Assembly (NCBI RefSeq): GCF_000198775.1
Contig: NC_014722.1
Coordinates: 409,638-473,637, forward strand
DNA from: Mycetohabitans rhizoxinica HKI 454
Lineage (GTDB): Bacteria > Pseudomonadota > Gammaproteobacteria > Burkholderiales > Burkholderiaceae
Direction of reading: 5' to 3'
Length of the DNA stretch: 64,000 nt
Position 1 is the stretch's first letter; each line of letters starts with the position of its first letter. The translations under genes were made by a program, and so were the position numbers. This document shows positions 45,711 through 55,393 of this stretch, piece after piece. The notes beneath the pieces are model-generated. The model saw only the letters and a program-made list of their open reading frames with translations, made no database searches and had not been told where the DNA came from.

Positions 45711-46624
45711 CCAGTGCACCACCTCGATGGACCATAGCTGAACTTGCCAAAGACGCTGCTACCTCTGCTGGCCAGTTCCGGGCCGAGCGCCTGGCTGTCT
45801 CTGACTCCTGGGAAACGCACTACACTCAGGCGCGCGGCAAGTTCGAGCTGCTTTTTAAGAAGCTGAGCGACCTCAACCCAGGCGCGATCACCGACGACAA
45901 CCTAGCCGAAGCTTACAACTTGGGTCTTGGCGAAGCGTTGCGCTACTTAGCCGGCCCGCCGATTTCGGACGACGACTTGCAGGTGATCGCCGATGTCGAC
46001 TCGATTGCTCCGGGCGTCTTGAAGAAGAACCCCGAGGCGCTGCGCAAGGTGTTCAAGGTCATTGAGCGGGTGATCGACCTGCATCGGTTTCCGTGGATAG
46101 AAGCCGGTGGCGCACCCACCGAGCAACAGCGTGAGGCAGCATTGCTGGCCTCCTCCGTGCTCTTGGCCGCACAGCGCATCGCCACCGAGCGTCGTAACGA
46201 GGGTAAGGAGAACCAAGAAACCAAGGTTAAGGACTATCTTCGCAGCCTGGGCTTCACCGAGGCCCCAGCCGTAGCGATCAATACGATTGTTAAAGGTCCG
46301 CAGGCCATGCAGTTCTGCGCCGAGTGCCAGCTCGGTGAGCGCAAGGCCGATGTCGTCGTGCGCTTGCACGACACGCGACTCATGGCGATCGAGTGCAAGG
46401 TGTCGAACAGCGCCACCAACAGCGTGAAGCGCCTGAACAACGACGCCGCCGTGAAGGCTGAATACTGGATCAAACAGTTTGGCATCGCGCAGGTCGTACC
46501 GGCCGCCGCGCTGGCGGGCGTCTTTAAGGTTCTTAACCTCGAACAAGCGCAAGCGCGCGGGCTTTCCCTGTTCTGGTCACACGATCTCGACAAGCTTGGC
46601 GCGTTCATCGAATCTACCAAGTGA
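45707..46624 (+). CDS. XamI-like type II restriction endonuclease
   Basis: A 305-residue protein whose core has the PD-(D/E)xK arrangement: Asp215 in ERKADVVVRL and Glu229-Cys-Lys231 in RLMAIECKVS, spaced 13 residues apart. It resembles the XamI restriction endonuclease family (XamI cuts GTCGAC, as does SalI). The ATG overlaps the methyltransferase stop, so expression is coupled after the protecting enzyme. The sequence after residue 160 (KDYLRSLGF...) continues without break to a normal end. GC resembles the core genome more than gene A does. Confidence 0.85.
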   Translation: MTSAPPRWTIAELAKDAATSAGQFRAERLAVSDSWETHYTQARGKFELLFKKLSDLNPGAITDDNLAEAYNLGLGEALRYLAGPPISDDDLQVIADVDSIAPGVLKKNPEALRKVFKVIERVIDLHRFPWIEAGGAPTEQQREAALLASSVLLAAQRIATERRNEGKENQETKVKDYLRSLGFTEAPAVAINTIVKGPQAMQFCAECQLGERKADVVVRLHDTRLMAIECKVSNSATNSVKRLNNDAAVKAEYWIKQFGIAQVVPAAALAGVFKVLNLEQAQARGLSLFWSHDLDKLGAFIESTK

Positions 46625-46849
46625 GCCGCGCATGACACGGCCACCTTAGTTTTTGGCTGGTCACAGATCATCCTGGTTCGCGCGTGCGTCAGTGGAATCG
46701 GCTCATTTCGATTTCAGGCCGCACCAAACAAACTTCACGGACGCATCGGCGCGTGCCGATTCGGATAGCGTATGAAAATGTAGAAGACTTGCGCCCGTGA
46801 GGATGAGCGCGCACACGACAACCGTACCAGACGAAGCCGAGGGCGAGGC
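46625..46849. other. Gap after the restriction-modification operon
   Basis: No gene, hairpin terminator or repeat recognised. It separates the nuclease from the tnpB relic. Confidence 0.4.
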
Positions 46850-47210
46850 CTGCCAGTGCTCATTCCGATACGAAACAGTTTAAATTCGCTCAAGGCAACA
46901 GCCGAATCTTGCTGCCCAAGCTAGGCTGGCTGCGCTACCGTCACTGTCGCTGCGTGCTCGGCACGGTGAAAAACGTCACCGTCAACCTGTCGTGCTATAA
47001 ATAGATCGTGCCGATTCAGACTGAGTGAGAGGTCGAACCGCCGATTGCGAACGGCGGCGCGGTCGGCATCGACATGGGTGTGGCCCGCCTTGCCTGTGAA
47101 GTGAGCGGTGTTGTCATGCCGCTAGTAGCAGGAACTCACTGAAGCGGCTCACTGCGGCTCGATGCCGAGGCGAGCACCGTAGAAATCCCCAGAATTTAAG
47201 CGGGAGAATG
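46850..47210 (+). pseudogene. Decayed IS605-family tnpB (RNA-guided nuclease relic)
   Basis: Translated fragments match TnpB in order: CSFRYE near 46855, then after a frame change FKFAQGNSRILLPKLGWLRYR (from about 46879), GTVKNVTVNLSC, a stop, VPIQTE, another in-frame stop, and GGAVGIDMGVARLA, the RuvC-I Asp region. Near the end come SLKRLT and a remnant resembling the TnpB C-terminus, then a CCCCAG...GCGGGAG stretch that could be the old right end. Several stops and frame changes make it non-functional. No tnpA is nearby. It marks the right edge of the island, 15 bases before ybaK. Confidence 0.75.
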
Positions 47211-47225
47211 TCAAGACTGATCTCC

Positions 47226-47717
47226 ATGGCAAAAAACAAGCACGTTTCACAAACGCCTGCCACCCAGTTGCTGCGCCAGCATCACATCGAGTTCGGCGAG
47301 CATTTCTACGATTACGTGGAGCACGGCGGCACTGCCGAATCCGCGCGGCAACTCGGCGTAGAAGAGCATTGTGTGATCAAGACGCTGGTGATGGAAGACG
47401 AGCACGCGAAACCGCTGATCGTGTTGATGCACGGCGATCGCACGGTATCGACCAAAAACCTGGCGCGGCAAATTGGCGCCAAGCGCATCGAGCCATGCAG
47501 GCCCGACGTCGCGAACCGGCATTCGGGCTACCTGGTCGGCGGCACGTCGCCATTCGGCACGCGCAAGCCGCTGCCAGTGTATGTGGAACGCACGATCCTC
47601 TCGCTCGAGAGGATTTACCTGAACGGCGGGCGGCGCGGCTACCTCGTGAGTCTCGCGCCGGCAGTACTCACGGCACTGTTGGCCGCCACGCCGGTGGACT
47701 GCGCGAGCGGGGGCTGA
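47226..47717 (+). CDS. ybaK: Cys-tRNA(Pro) deacylase YbaK
   Basis: Hydrolyses Cys mischarged on tRNA-Pro. 163 residues with the YbaK/ProX fold: CVIKTLVMEDEHAKPLIVLMHGDRTVSTKNLARQIGAKRIEPC and GYLVGGTSPFGTRKPLPVYVE, the latter the family signature. ATG 47226 is chosen by family N-terminus (MAKNKHVSQTPATQLL). It is the first core gene after the accessory island; the tnpB relic ends just upstream. Confidence 0.93.
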   Translation: MAKNKHVSQTPATQLLRQHHIEFGEHFYDYVEHGGTAESARQLGVEEHCVIKTLVMEDEHAKPLIVLMHGDRTVSTKNLARQIGAKRIEPCRPDVANRHSGYLVGGTSPFGTRKPLPVYVERTILSLERIYLNGGRRGYLVSLAPAVLTALLAATPVDCASGG

Positions 47718-47832
47718 GCGCGTGGGATCGCAGCGCGCTGCCATGCGCCAGCACAGCAAGCTCTCACGCGCGCCTGGACAGGGCCGTGTTAGGTAGAATG
47801 ACGCGCTTTAAACGAATTGCACGACCTTCTCC

Positions 47833-48471
47833 ATGGCTAACCTGCTTGTCGCCGTCGTTGCGTACCTGATCGGCTCGATATCGTTCGCGGTGGTGGTCAG
47901 CGCCGCAATGGGCCTGTCCGACCCGCGCACCTACGGCTCGAAGAACCCCGGCGCGACCAATGTGCTGCGCAGCGGCAACAAGGCGGCGGCGATTCTGACG
48001 CTGCTTGGCGACGCTTTCAAAGGATGGCTTGCCGTGTGGCTCGTCAAGCATGCTGGCGCCGCATACGGGCTCGATGCATTCTCGGTGGCGCTGGCATCGA
48101 TCGCCGTATTCGTCGGCCACCTGTATCCGGTGTTCTTCCGCTTTAAGGGCGGTAAGGGCGTGGCCACCGCGGCCGGCGTGCTGCTCGCGATCGACCCGGT
48201 ACTCGGCATCGCGACTGCCGCCACGTGGCTAATCATTGCTTTCTTTTTCCGCTACTCGTCGTTGGCCGCACTGATCGCGGCGCTGTTCGCGCCGTTGTTC
48301 GACCTGTTCATGTTCGGCGGCAACCCAGTCGCCGGGGCCATCATGGCCATGAGCGTGTTGCTGGTGTGGCGGCACCGTGCAAACATCAGCAAGTTACTGG
48401 CCGGGCAGGAGAGCCGGATTGGCGACAAGAAAGGCGCACCCGGCCGCGGCGGTGACGGCGGGGGCCGCTAG
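47833..48471 (+). CDS. plsY: Glycerol-3-phosphate acyltransferase PlsY
   Basis: Inner-membrane enzyme that acylates glycerol 3-phosphate with acyl phosphate, the first step of phospholipid synthesis. 212 residues, with five predicted membrane segments and the three conserved loops: [12 protein letters not shown] (about 36-47, catalytic Ser region), [11 protein letters not shown] (about 98-108), and the Asn/Gly-rich third loop FGGNPVAG. A basic tail ([15 protein letters not shown]) follows. It converges with yajQ, 12 bases apart. Confidence 0.95.
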   Translation: MANLLVAVVAYLIGSISFAVVVSAAMGLSDPRTYGSKNPGATNVLRSGNKAAAILTLLGDAFKGWLAVWLVKHAGAAYGLDAFSVALASIAVFVGHLYPVFFRFKGGKGVATAAGVLLAIDPVLGIATAATWLIIAFFFRYSSLAALIAALFAPLFDLFMFGGNPVAGAIMAMSVLLVWRHRANISKLLAGQESRIGDKKGAPGRGGDGGGR

Positions 48472-48483
48472 GCAACGCGCCGC

Positions 48484-48969
48484 TCAGTCGCGAAAATTAT
48501 TGAAGTCGAGCGGGGCTTCGCTCACCTCCTTGCGCAGTATCGCAATGACGGATTGCAGATCGTCGCGCTTGGTGCCGCTCACGCGCACCGCGTCGCCCTG
48601 TATGCTGGCTTGCACTTTGATCTTGCTGTCTTTGACTAGCTTGACGATCTTTTTCGCGAGGTCGCCCGCCACGCCCTTTTTAACGGTGACGAGTTGCTTG
48701 ACCTTGTCGCCACCGATTTTCTCGATTTTGCCGTAGTCGAGAAAGCGCACGTCGACCTGGCGCTTGGCCATTTTCTGCAGCAACACGTCCTTGACCTGGC
48801 CGAGCTTGAAATCATCGTCGGCAAACAGCGTCAACTCACGTTCCTTCTGCTCGACGCGCGCATCTGATCCCTTGAAGTCGAAGCGCGTCGAGATTTCCTT
48901 GTTCGACTGCTCGACCGCATTCTTGACCTCGACCATGTTGGCTTCCACGACTACATCGAACGACGGCAT
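48484..48969 (-). CDS. yajQ: YajQ family nucleotide-binding protein
   Basis: A 161-residue protein with two ferredoxin-like domains. The family N-terminus [21 protein letters not shown] and the segments STRFDFKG and [22 protein letters not shown] are conserved. Members bind RNA or nucleotides, and some bind cyclic di-GMP. The ATG at 48969 has GGGAGAA upstream. An ATG 10 codons earlier is out of line with the family. Confidence 0.95.
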   Translation of the reverse strand: MPSFDVVVEANMVEVKNAVEQSNKEISTRFDFKGSDARVEQKERELTLFADDDFKLGQVKDVLLQKMAKRQVDVRFLDYGKIEKIGGDKVKQLVTVKKGVAGDLAKKIVKLVKDSKIKVQASIQGDAVRVSGTKRDDLQSVIAILRKEVSEAPLDFNNFRD

Positions 48970-49048
48970 TGCATTTTCTCCCGAAAGAACTGCTAGCACG
49001 GCTGCACGATGCCCGGTGTGCTGTGCCGGGACGATCGTGACGAGCCGC

Positions 49049-49054
49049 TATAAT
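49049..49054 (+). promoter_or_regulatory. Candidate -10 box upstream of murB
   Basis: TATAAT lies 103 bases before the murB ATG. No good -35 is visible; only a -10 call. Confidence 0.3.
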
Positions 49055-49156
49055 GCGACACATCTTGTCATTTTACCGATGGCCTGCGTTTTGCCAAATC
49101 GCGCGCCACGCCTGCCGTGCCATAGCGGGCTGCGTGCGCGTTGGCGGCGTTGACCC

Positions 49157-50221
49157 ATGACGGCCTTTGCGATGTCCCGATTGCCTGACGCTGACCTGGC
49201 GCCCAATGCGCTGCAGGCGGAGTATTCACTGCGAGATCACAATACGTTTGGCTTTGACGTGCGCGCGCGACTGGGCGGCGTGATTCGCTCGGAAGCCGCC
49301 CTCGCCGCGCTGCGCGCCGATGGGCGGATCGCCGGCATGCCGCGCCTGGTGCTCGGCGCGGGCAGCAACGTCGTGCTCACGCGTGACTTCGATGGCTTGG
49401 CGCTCGTAATCGACTTGCGCGGCAGGCGCGTCGTCGCGCAGACCGACGATGCCTACATCGTCGAGGCCGCTGCCGGCGAGCGCTGGCACGACTTCGTTGA
49501 CTGGACGCTGCAACAAGGCATGGCCGGATTGGAGAATCTCGCGCTGATCCCCGGTACGGTTGGCGCCGCGCCGGTGCAGAATATCGGCGCATATGGCCTC
49601 GAGCTTGCCGAGCGCTTCGAACGGTTGCGCGCGCTCGACATGGTCGATGGGCGTATCGTGGAACTCGATGCACCAGCCTGCGCGTTCGGCTATCGCGACA
49701 GCGTATTTAAGCATGCGGCGCGCGATAGGCTGATCATCCTGTCCGTCACGTTTCGCTTGCCGAAGCGATGGCGCGCCCGCGCTTCGTACGCGGACGTTGC
49801 AAGCCGACTTGCCGCGAGCGGGATTGGCGAGCCGACGGCGCGACAGATCTTCGACGCGGTTACCGCGATCCGACGTGAAAAGCTGCCTGACCCGGCGGTC
49901 CTGGGCAACGCAGGCAGTTTTTTCAAGAATCCGATCGTCGACGCCGAGCAGTTTGCGGCGCTGCGCGCGAAGGAGCCGGATATCGTGTGCTACACGCAGC
50001 GCGATGGCCGCGTCAAGCTGGCTGCCGGTTGGATGATCGATCGCTGCGGGTGGAAAGGGCGCTCGATTGGCGCGGCCGCCGTGCACGAGCGCCAGGCCCT
50101 GGTGCTGGTCAATCGCGGTGGCGCGACCGGCGAACAGATATTGGCGCTGGCGCGGGCAATCCGCGCGGATGTCAGCCAGCGCTTCGGCGTGCTACTCGAC
50201 ATGGAGCCGCTGGTCGTCTGA
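49157..50221 (+). CDS. murB: UDP-N-acetylenolpyruvoylglucosamine reductase
   Basis: FAD/NADPH enzyme that makes UDP-MurNAc for peptidoglycan. 354 residues, the E. coli-like type I length. FAD-binding [15 protein letters not shown] (about 68-82), [45 protein letters not shown] (catalytic Ser) and the C-terminal [13 protein letters not shown] 49157 precedes the family N-terminus; ATG 49172 is also possible. It converges with argF. Confidence 0.96.
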   Translation: MTAFAMSRLPDADLAPNALQAEYSLRDHNTFGFDVRARLGGVIRSEAALAALRADGRIAGMPRLVLGAGSNVVLTRDFDGLALVIDLRGRRVVAQTDDAYIVEAAAGERWHDFVDWTLQQGMAGLENLALIPGTVGAAPVQNIGAYGLELAERFERLRALDMVDGRIVELDAPACAFGYRDSVFKHAARDRLIILSVTFRLPKRWRARASYADVASRLAASGIGEPTARQIFDAVTAIRREKLPDPAVLGNAGSFFKNPIVDAEQFAALRAKEPDIVCYTQRDGRVKLAAGWMIDRCGWKGRSIGAAAVHERQALVLVNRGGATGEQILALARAIRADVSQRFGVLLDMEPLVV

Positions 50222-50338
50222 ATCCGCGCATGCGAGGTGCTAGTGCTGGCGGCGGCGCGGCTGTCCGCCGCCATCGCGGGGCAGCTGGCGCGCATCCGGT
50301 ATTGCGCATCCGATGTTGCGCACGGCCGACGAGAGGAC

Positions 50339-51271
50339 TCAATGATTCAGGCGGCCGAGCATCAAGAACTCCATCAGCGCCTTTTGCACGTGCAGCCGGT
50401 TCTCGGCCTCGTCCCACACGACGCTTTGCCGACCGTCGATGACATCGGCGCTCACTTCCTCGCCACGATGCGCGGGCAGGCAATGCATGAACAGCGCGTC
50501 AGGCTGCGCGAGCGCCATCAGTTCCGCATCGACGCACCAATCCGCGAACGCGGCTTTGCGCGCGTCGTTTTCTTGTTCGAAGCCCATGCTGGTCCACACA
50601 TCGGTCGTGACCAGGTGGGCGCCTTCGCAGGCGGCGCGCGGATCGTCGGTTTCTTCAACCGATGCCAGGTGCGCCGGGTCGATCGATGCGTGATCGAGCC
50701 TGTATCCCGGCGGCGTCGATACGCGTAGCTTGAAACCGAGGATGTGTGCGGCCTCGATCCATGTATAGGCCATGTTATTCGCATCGCCTACCCACGCGAC
50801 GGTTTTGCCGCGGATCGGTCCCCGATGCTCGTGGAACGTGAAGACGTCGGCCAGCACCTGGCACGGGTGATACTCGTTGGTCAGTCCATTGATGACCGGA
50901 ACGCGCGAATTTTGCGCAAAGCGCCGCAGGATGTCCTGGCCGAACGTGCGAATCATGATGATGTCGACCATTCGCGATATGACTTGCGCCGCATCCTCGA
51001 TCGGTTCGCCGCGACCCAGCTGCGTGTCGCGCGTGCTCATGAAGACCGCGTGACCGCCCAACTGGAAGATCCCGGCTTCGAACGAGAGCCGGGTGCGCGT
51101 CGAGTTTTTCTCGAAGATCATGGCCAGCGTGCGATCGTGCAACGGGTGGTAGGTTTCGTAGTTCTTGAACTTCTGCTTCAGAATTCGGGCGCGTTCCAGC
51201 ACGTAGTCGTAATCGTCGGCGGAAAAATCCCGGAATTGCAGGTAGTGGCGAATCGTCTTGGTGGAGGTCAT
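50339..51271 (-). CDS. argF: Ornithine carbamoyltransferase
   Basis: Joins carbamoyl phosphate and ornithine to citrulline in arginine synthesis. 310 residues with the family motifs STRTR (carbamoyl phosphate binding, about residue 56), HPCQVLADVFT (about 136), WVGDANNMAYTW, and the ornithine-binding MHCLPAHRGEEV. It is divergent from the DUF3579 gene; the 530 bases between hold a TATAAT. No ArgR-type palindrome was recognised. Confidence 0.97.
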   Translation of the reverse strand: MTSTKTIRHYLQFRDFSADDYDYVLERARILKQKFKNYETYHPLHDRTLAMIFEKNSTRTRLSFEAGIFQLGGHAVFMSTRDTQLGRGEPIEDAAQVISRMVDIIMIRTFGQDILRRFAQNSRVPVINGLTNEYHPCQVLADVFTFHEHRGPIRGKTVAWVGDANNMAYTWIEAAHILGFKLRVSTPPGYRLDHASIDPAHLASVEETDDPRAACEGAHLVTTDVWTSMGFEQENDARKAAFADWCVDAELMALAQPDALFMHCLPAHRGEEVSADVIDGRQSVVWDEAENRLHVQKALMEFLMLGRLNH

Positions 51272-51638
51272 AAAAACAGATACGGCGGACTGAGCCGGTC
51301 AGTACGCCGGGTGCCGCCGCTTGCCATGTGGATCATTCTATCCAGCATAAAGGATTTCGGCGCCTTTGACGAGCCGGCCTACGTCTGCTGCCGTGCCGGA
51401 CCGGGCATCGCTACTTTGTACTGCGCCGGACGGTTCTTATACGCGGGCGACGCGGCCGGGTCGCCGGCGGGCAACAAGGCGGGCGCGCGTCAGCTTGTGC
51501 GCGCCTCCGGTTCGGCACGACGACTGCTCAGCGGGCAGGCAACTTAGCGCGACGGTGGCGAGAACAAGGAAACGACGGGAAAGCGCGGATCCGGTATTCC
51601 GGGCAAGATGGTGCACTGCGGCAAGGGACCACGTGCGC
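51272..51638. other. Intergenic region between argF and the DUF3579 gene, left part
   Basis: No gene, RNA or repeat recognised. Confidence 0.4.
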
Positions 51639-51644
51639 TATAAT
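51639..51644 (+). promoter_or_regulatory. Candidate -10 box for the DUF3579 gene
   Basis: TATAAT lies 158 bases before the ATG of the DUF3579 gene. The -35 region is poor. Confidence 0.35.
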
Positions 51645-51801
51645 AAACGGCTTTCGCGGCGAGCCTGCCACCGTGGTGTCGCGCTGTGCGTGCGGCGGAA
51701 CACGGTGTGGGAAACACGTCCGTGCGTCGCGGAGCCTCATTTGCCCCGTTCGCGGGTGCCGTCGAGTCGGTGCTGGCGGGGCGGTCTTTCAGGTGTTCCA
51801 C

Positions 51802-52149
51802 ATGGGCGACTCATCCTCAACCGAATACTTCATTCAAGGCATTACCAAGAGCGGAAAGAAGTTTCGGCCGAGTGACTGGTCGGAGCGGCTATGCGGTGTG
51901 ATGTCGTCGTTTGGTCCAGGAGCGACGGGGCCGAACGCGAAGCTGAAGTATTCGCTATACGTGCGGCCTGTGATGCTCGGTGACATCAAGACGGTGATCG
52001 TCGATTCGCGGCTGCGCGACATTGAGCCGATGGCTTTCGATTTCGTGATGAATTTCGCGCGGGACAACGATCTGGTGGTGACCGAAGCCTGTGAGTTGCC
52101 GATCGAGCATCCAGTACAACGCGCCACGCCCAAACGCGAGGTTGGCTAA
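51802..52149 (+). CDS. DUF3579 domain protein
   Basis: A 115-residue cytoplasmic protein of unknown function with the DUF3579 pattern: EYFIQGITKSGKKFRPSDWSERLCGVMS near the start and YSLYVRPVMLGDIKTVIVDSRLRDIEPMAFDFVMNFARDNDLVV. The family is found next to argF in Burkholderia relatives, so a link with nitrogen or arginine metabolism is guessed only from position. ATG 51802 has AGGTG upstream at 51791. It ends before a strong intrinsic terminator shared with rpsT. Confidence 0.85.
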   Translation: MGDSSSTEYFIQGITKSGKKFRPSDWSERLCGVMSSFGPGATGPNAKLKYSLYVRPVMLGDIKTVIVDSRLRDIEPMAFDFVMNFARDNDLVVTEACELPIEHPVQRATPKREVG

Positions 52150-52240
52150 GCGAGGCGGCGAGCGACTGTTGCGGGCAGCGCCTGCTGCCGAATTGGCGTG
52201 GCCGCGCAGCGTCCTGCGGTTTGGGTTGTCATCTAAGCGC

Positions 52241-52265
52241 AAAAGCCCGCGATTGCGGGCTTTTT
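52241..52265. terminator. Intrinsic terminator between the DUF3579 gene and rpsT, usable from both sides
   Basis: AAAAGCCCGC and GCGGGCTTTT make a 10-base stem around GATT, with T's following on the plus strand and A's before, so it can stop transcription from both converging genes. Confidence 0.85.
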
Positions 52266-52401
52266 GCTTCGACTACTCCACTCCATCGCTGCACCACCGG
52301 TGTTGCGCCGGGCCGACTCGGTGCGTTTTGGCAAAACCAAGTCTTCACACGACGTGTCCGCTTGACGGGCCGCGCCGTGGGCGATCAACCGGTGTGGGGC
52401 T

Positions 52402-52677
52402 TTACGCTGCAGCCTGCGCCAGACCCTTGATAGCAGCGGCCAGGCGGCTCTTGTGGCGAGCGGCCTTGTTCTTATGGATGATTTTCTTGTCGGCGATGAT
52501 GTCCAGCGTCTTCGACGATTGCTTCAGCACCTCGGCAGCCTTTGCCTTATCGCCGGATTCGATCGCCTTGCGCACGGCCTTGATCGCGGTACGCATTTTG
52601 GAGCGCAGCGCAGAATTGTGTGAGTTGGCTTTCGCGGCCTGACGGGCACGCTTGCGAGCTTGTGCGGAGTTAGCCAT
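52402..52677 (-). CDS. rpsT: 30S ribosomal protein S20
   Basis: Binds 16S rRNA in the 30S subunit. 91 residues, strongly basic: [21 protein letters not shown] at the start, then [18 protein letters not shown] and [17 protein letters not shown], the S20 signature. It is monocistronic, as S20 often is; the gap to the shared terminator on its downstream side is about 140 bases. Divergent from murJ. Confidence 0.98.
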   Translation of the reverse strand: MANSAQARKRARQAAKANSHNSALRSKMRTAIKAVRKAIESGDKAKAAEVLKQSSKTLDIIADKKIIHKNKAARHKSRLAAAIKGLAQAAA

Positions 52678-52992
52678 GACGGTTCCTTATCCTGTTTCCA
52701 GCGGTATTGGAGTATGAGCCGCGGGGAACGGTTGCCCGGCGGACTATCGAAACGGCGGATTATAACAATAAAACAATGGGATGCGCAATCGGCGTCCCCG
52801 TCCCGGATCGACCTAAGTAGGAACGTCCGGCCGGCTGCAGCGGCGACAGGCTCGGGCGGCCCATTGACCATCGCCCCGGGACCACCACCCGAGTCCCAGG
52901 ACTACCGCCACGTCGCGCTGCCATCGGTCAGCGCGGCTACCGCGGCGTGCCGTGGTCGTGCCCGTCGCATAGGGTCCGTATAATTCCCCCGC
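52678..52992. other. Intergenic region between rpsT and murJ
   Basis: About 315 bases with no gene. An AT-rich run (GGATTATAACAATAAAACAATGG, near 52755-52777) could hold the rpsT promoter on the minus strand. No S20 self-binding structure was identified. Confidence 0.4.
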
Positions 52993-54543
52993 ATGAATCT
53001 ACTCCGCGCCCTCGTCACCGTCAGTGGCTTCACCTTGCTTTCTCGGATCACCGGATTGGCGCGTGAAACGCTGATTGCCCGCGCTTTTGGCGCCAGCCTG
53101 TACACCGACGCGTTTAATGTCGCGTTCCGTATCCCGAACCTACTGCGGCGCCTGTCCGCCGAGGGCGCGTTTTCGCAGGCGTTCGTGCCGATCCTGGCCG
53201 AGTTCAAGAACCAGAAGGGGCACGAGGCGACGCGTACGCTGGTTGACGCGACCGCCACCGTGCTCGCCTGGGTGCTGGTCGGCCTGTCGGTGCTGGGCAT
53301 CGCCGGCGCCGGGTTCGTCGTGTGGATGGTCGCATCGGGGTTGCGTCACGATGCTCAGGCGTTCGAGATCTCAGTGACGATGACGCGGATCATGTTTCCG
53401 TACATCGCGCTGATCTCGCTGACATCGCTGGCGTCCGGCGTCTTGAATACGTATCGGAATTTTTCGCTGCCGGCATTTGCGCCTGTCCTGCTCAATGTCA
53501 GCTTCATCGTCGCGGCATTGGTCGTTGCGCCGCGCTTGGCCACCCCAATCTACGCGCTCGCTTTCGCGGTGTTAGCCGGCGGCGTGTTACAGCTGCTTGC
53601 GCAACTGCCGGGGCTGAAACGGGTTCAGATGATGCCCCGGATCGGGCTCAATCCGGCCCGCGCGCTGGCCCATCCCGGGGTCAAGCGGGTCCTGTGGAAA
53701 ATGATGCCTGCCAGCTTCGCGGTATCGGTCGCGCAGCTATCCCTGATCGTCAATACTAATATCGCTTCGCACCTGGCGCCCGGCAGCGTATCGTGGTTAT
53801 CGTACGCGGATCGGTTGATGGAGTTCCCGACCGCGCTGCTGGGCGTCGCGCTCGGCACGATTCTATTGCCCAGCTTGTCCAAGGCGCATGCGGATGCCGA
53901 TGCATCGGAATACTCGGCGCTGCTCGACTGGGGCTTGCGGCTCACTTTCCTGCTGGCTGCCCCCAGTGCTGTCGCGCTGTTCGTCTACGCTGAACCCTTA
54001 ACAGCCACGTTGTTCAATTATGGACGGTTCTCGGGCCACGACGTCATGATGGTGTCGCGTGCACTGGCCGCCTATGGGGCGGGGTTGCTCGGGCTGATCC
54101 TGATCAAGATCCTCGCGCCCGGTTTTTATGCTAAACAGGACATTAAGACACCGGTGAAGATCGCGTTGGCGGTGCTAGTCGTCACGCAATTGTGCAATGT
54201 CGTGTTTGTGCCCCATCTTGCACATGCGGGCTTGTCGCTGAGTATCGGCATCGGCGCATGCGTGAATGCGCTGCTGCTGTTCGCCGGCTTGCGTCGGCGC
54301 TCGATCTATGTACCATCGGCCGGATGGGGACTGTTTTTTGTGCAGTTGGCCGGCGCGTGTCTTGTGCTTGCTGGCGTGATGCGCTGGTTCAACCAGTCGT
54401 TCGATTGGGTCGCACTGGGGCTCCACCCGGGTATGCGCATTGCAGCATTGGGTGCTACGCTGATCCTCTTTGCCGCACTATATTTTGCCATGTTGTTTTT
54501 GATGGGCTTTAAATATACGTACTTCCGCCGCCGCGTGAAATAA
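52993..54543 (+). CDS. murJ: Lipid II flippase MurJ
   Basis: Moves lipid II across the inner membrane for peptidoglycan assembly. 516 residues with about 14 hydrophobic segments. The family marks are at the N-terminus (NLLRALVTVSGFTLLSRITGLARETLIARAFG, residues about 2-33, containing the key Arg) and RIPNLLRRLSAEGAFSQAFVPIL (about 46-68), then ITSP-like basic residues in the core. 7 bases separate its stop from the SirB1-family gene. Confidence 0.96.
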   Translation: MNLLRALVTVSGFTLLSRITGLARETLIARAFGASLYTDAFNVAFRIPNLLRRLSAEGAFSQAFVPILAEFKNQKGHEATRTLVDATATVLAWVLVGLSVLGIAGAGFVVWMVASGLRHDAQAFEISVTMTRIMFPYIALISLTSLASGVLNTYRNFSLPAFAPVLLNVSFIVAALVVAPRLATPIYALAFAVLAGGVLQLLAQLPGLKRVQMMPRIGLNPARALAHPGVKRVLWKMMPASFAVSVAQLSLIVNTNIASHLAPGSVSWLSYADRLMEFPTALLGVALGTILLPSLSKAHADADASEYSALLDWGLRLTFLLAAPSAVALFVYAEPLTATLFNYGRFSGHDVMMVSRALAAYGAGLLGLILIKILAPGFYAKQDIKTPVKIALAVLVVTQLCNVVFVPHLAHAGLSLSIGIGACVNALLLFAGLRRRSIYVPSAGWGLFFVQLAGACLVLAGVMRWFNQSFDWVALGLHPGMRIAALGATLILFAALYFAMLFLMGFKYTYFRRRVK

Positions 54544-54550
54544 CGAACCG

Positions 54551-55393
54551 ATGACGACTTCCCGAATATTCGATTTTTTCACCACATTAGTCGCGCAGGA
54601 CGAAAGCCTACCGCTGACCGAAGCCGCCTTGTCACTGGCGCAGGATGCCTATCCGGACCTGGACGTGCAGGGTACGCTCGCGGACATCGACGCGCTGGTG
54701 GTGCGGCTGCGTCGACGCATGCCGCAGGGTGCCGACGTGGCGCAGAAGTTATCGATGCTGAACCGATTCTTCTTCCGGGAGTTAGGGTTTTGCGCGAACC
54801 TGAACGACTACTATGATCCGGACAACAGCCATCTGAACATGGTGCTCAAGAAGCGACGCGGTGTTCCGATTTCGCTCGCCGTGATCTACTTGGAAATGGC
54901 CGAGCAACTCGGATTACCCGTCAAGGGCGTGTCGTTCCCGGGTCACTTCCTATTGCGGGCAACGATCGCGGAAGGCGAAGTGATGCTGGATCCGACGACC
55001 GGTGAGTCGCTGAGCGAGTCGCGTATGGTCGAGATGCTCGAGCCGTATTTGGACAGAGGCGGGCAATCGATCGCCGGCACGCTGCACGCGCTGCTGCAGC
55101 CGGCCACCGAGCGGGAGATCATCGCGCGGATGTTGCGCAATTTGAAAGCGATCTACCTGCAGACCGAACGCTGGCAACGGCTGCTGGCTGTCCAACAACG
55201 ACTCGTCATCTTGCTGCCGGAGAACATCGAGGAAGTCCGCGATCGCGGCTTCGCGTATGCGCGGCTGGACTATTTACGACCGGCACTGGACGATTTAGAG
55301 CGCTATCTAGAGCAGGAGCCCGATGCAGCCGATGCGACTGTTATTGAGTCGCAATTGCAGGAGTTGCGCCAGCGTACGCGTCACGGCGATTGA
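54551..55393 (+). CDS. SirB1-family protein (transglutaminase-like and TPR)
   Basis: 280 residues. The N-terminal two-thirds is a transglutaminase-like SirB1 domain (about 70-180): LGFCANLNDYYDPDNSHLNMVLKKRRGVPISLAVIYLEMAEQLGLPVKGVSFPGHFLL. The C-terminal part is TPR-like (about 195-275). Its role is uncertain; a regulatory link to peptidoglycan was proposed for relatives because of its neighbour murJ. The ATG is 8 bases after the murJ stop, so the two are likely co-transcribed. Confidence 0.88.
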   Translation: MTTSRIFDFFTTLVAQDESLPLTEAALSLAQDAYPDLDVQGTLADIDALVVRLRRRMPQGADVAQKLSMLNRFFFRELGFCANLNDYYDPDNSHLNMVLKKRRGVPISLAVIYLEMAEQLGLPVKGVSFPGHFLLRATIAEGEVMLDPTTGESLSESRMVEMLEPYLDRGGQSIAGTLHALLQPATEREIIARMLRNLKAIYLQTERWQRLLAVQQRLVILLPENIEEVRDRGFAYARLDYLRPALDDLERYLEQEPDAADATVIESQLQELRQRTRHGD

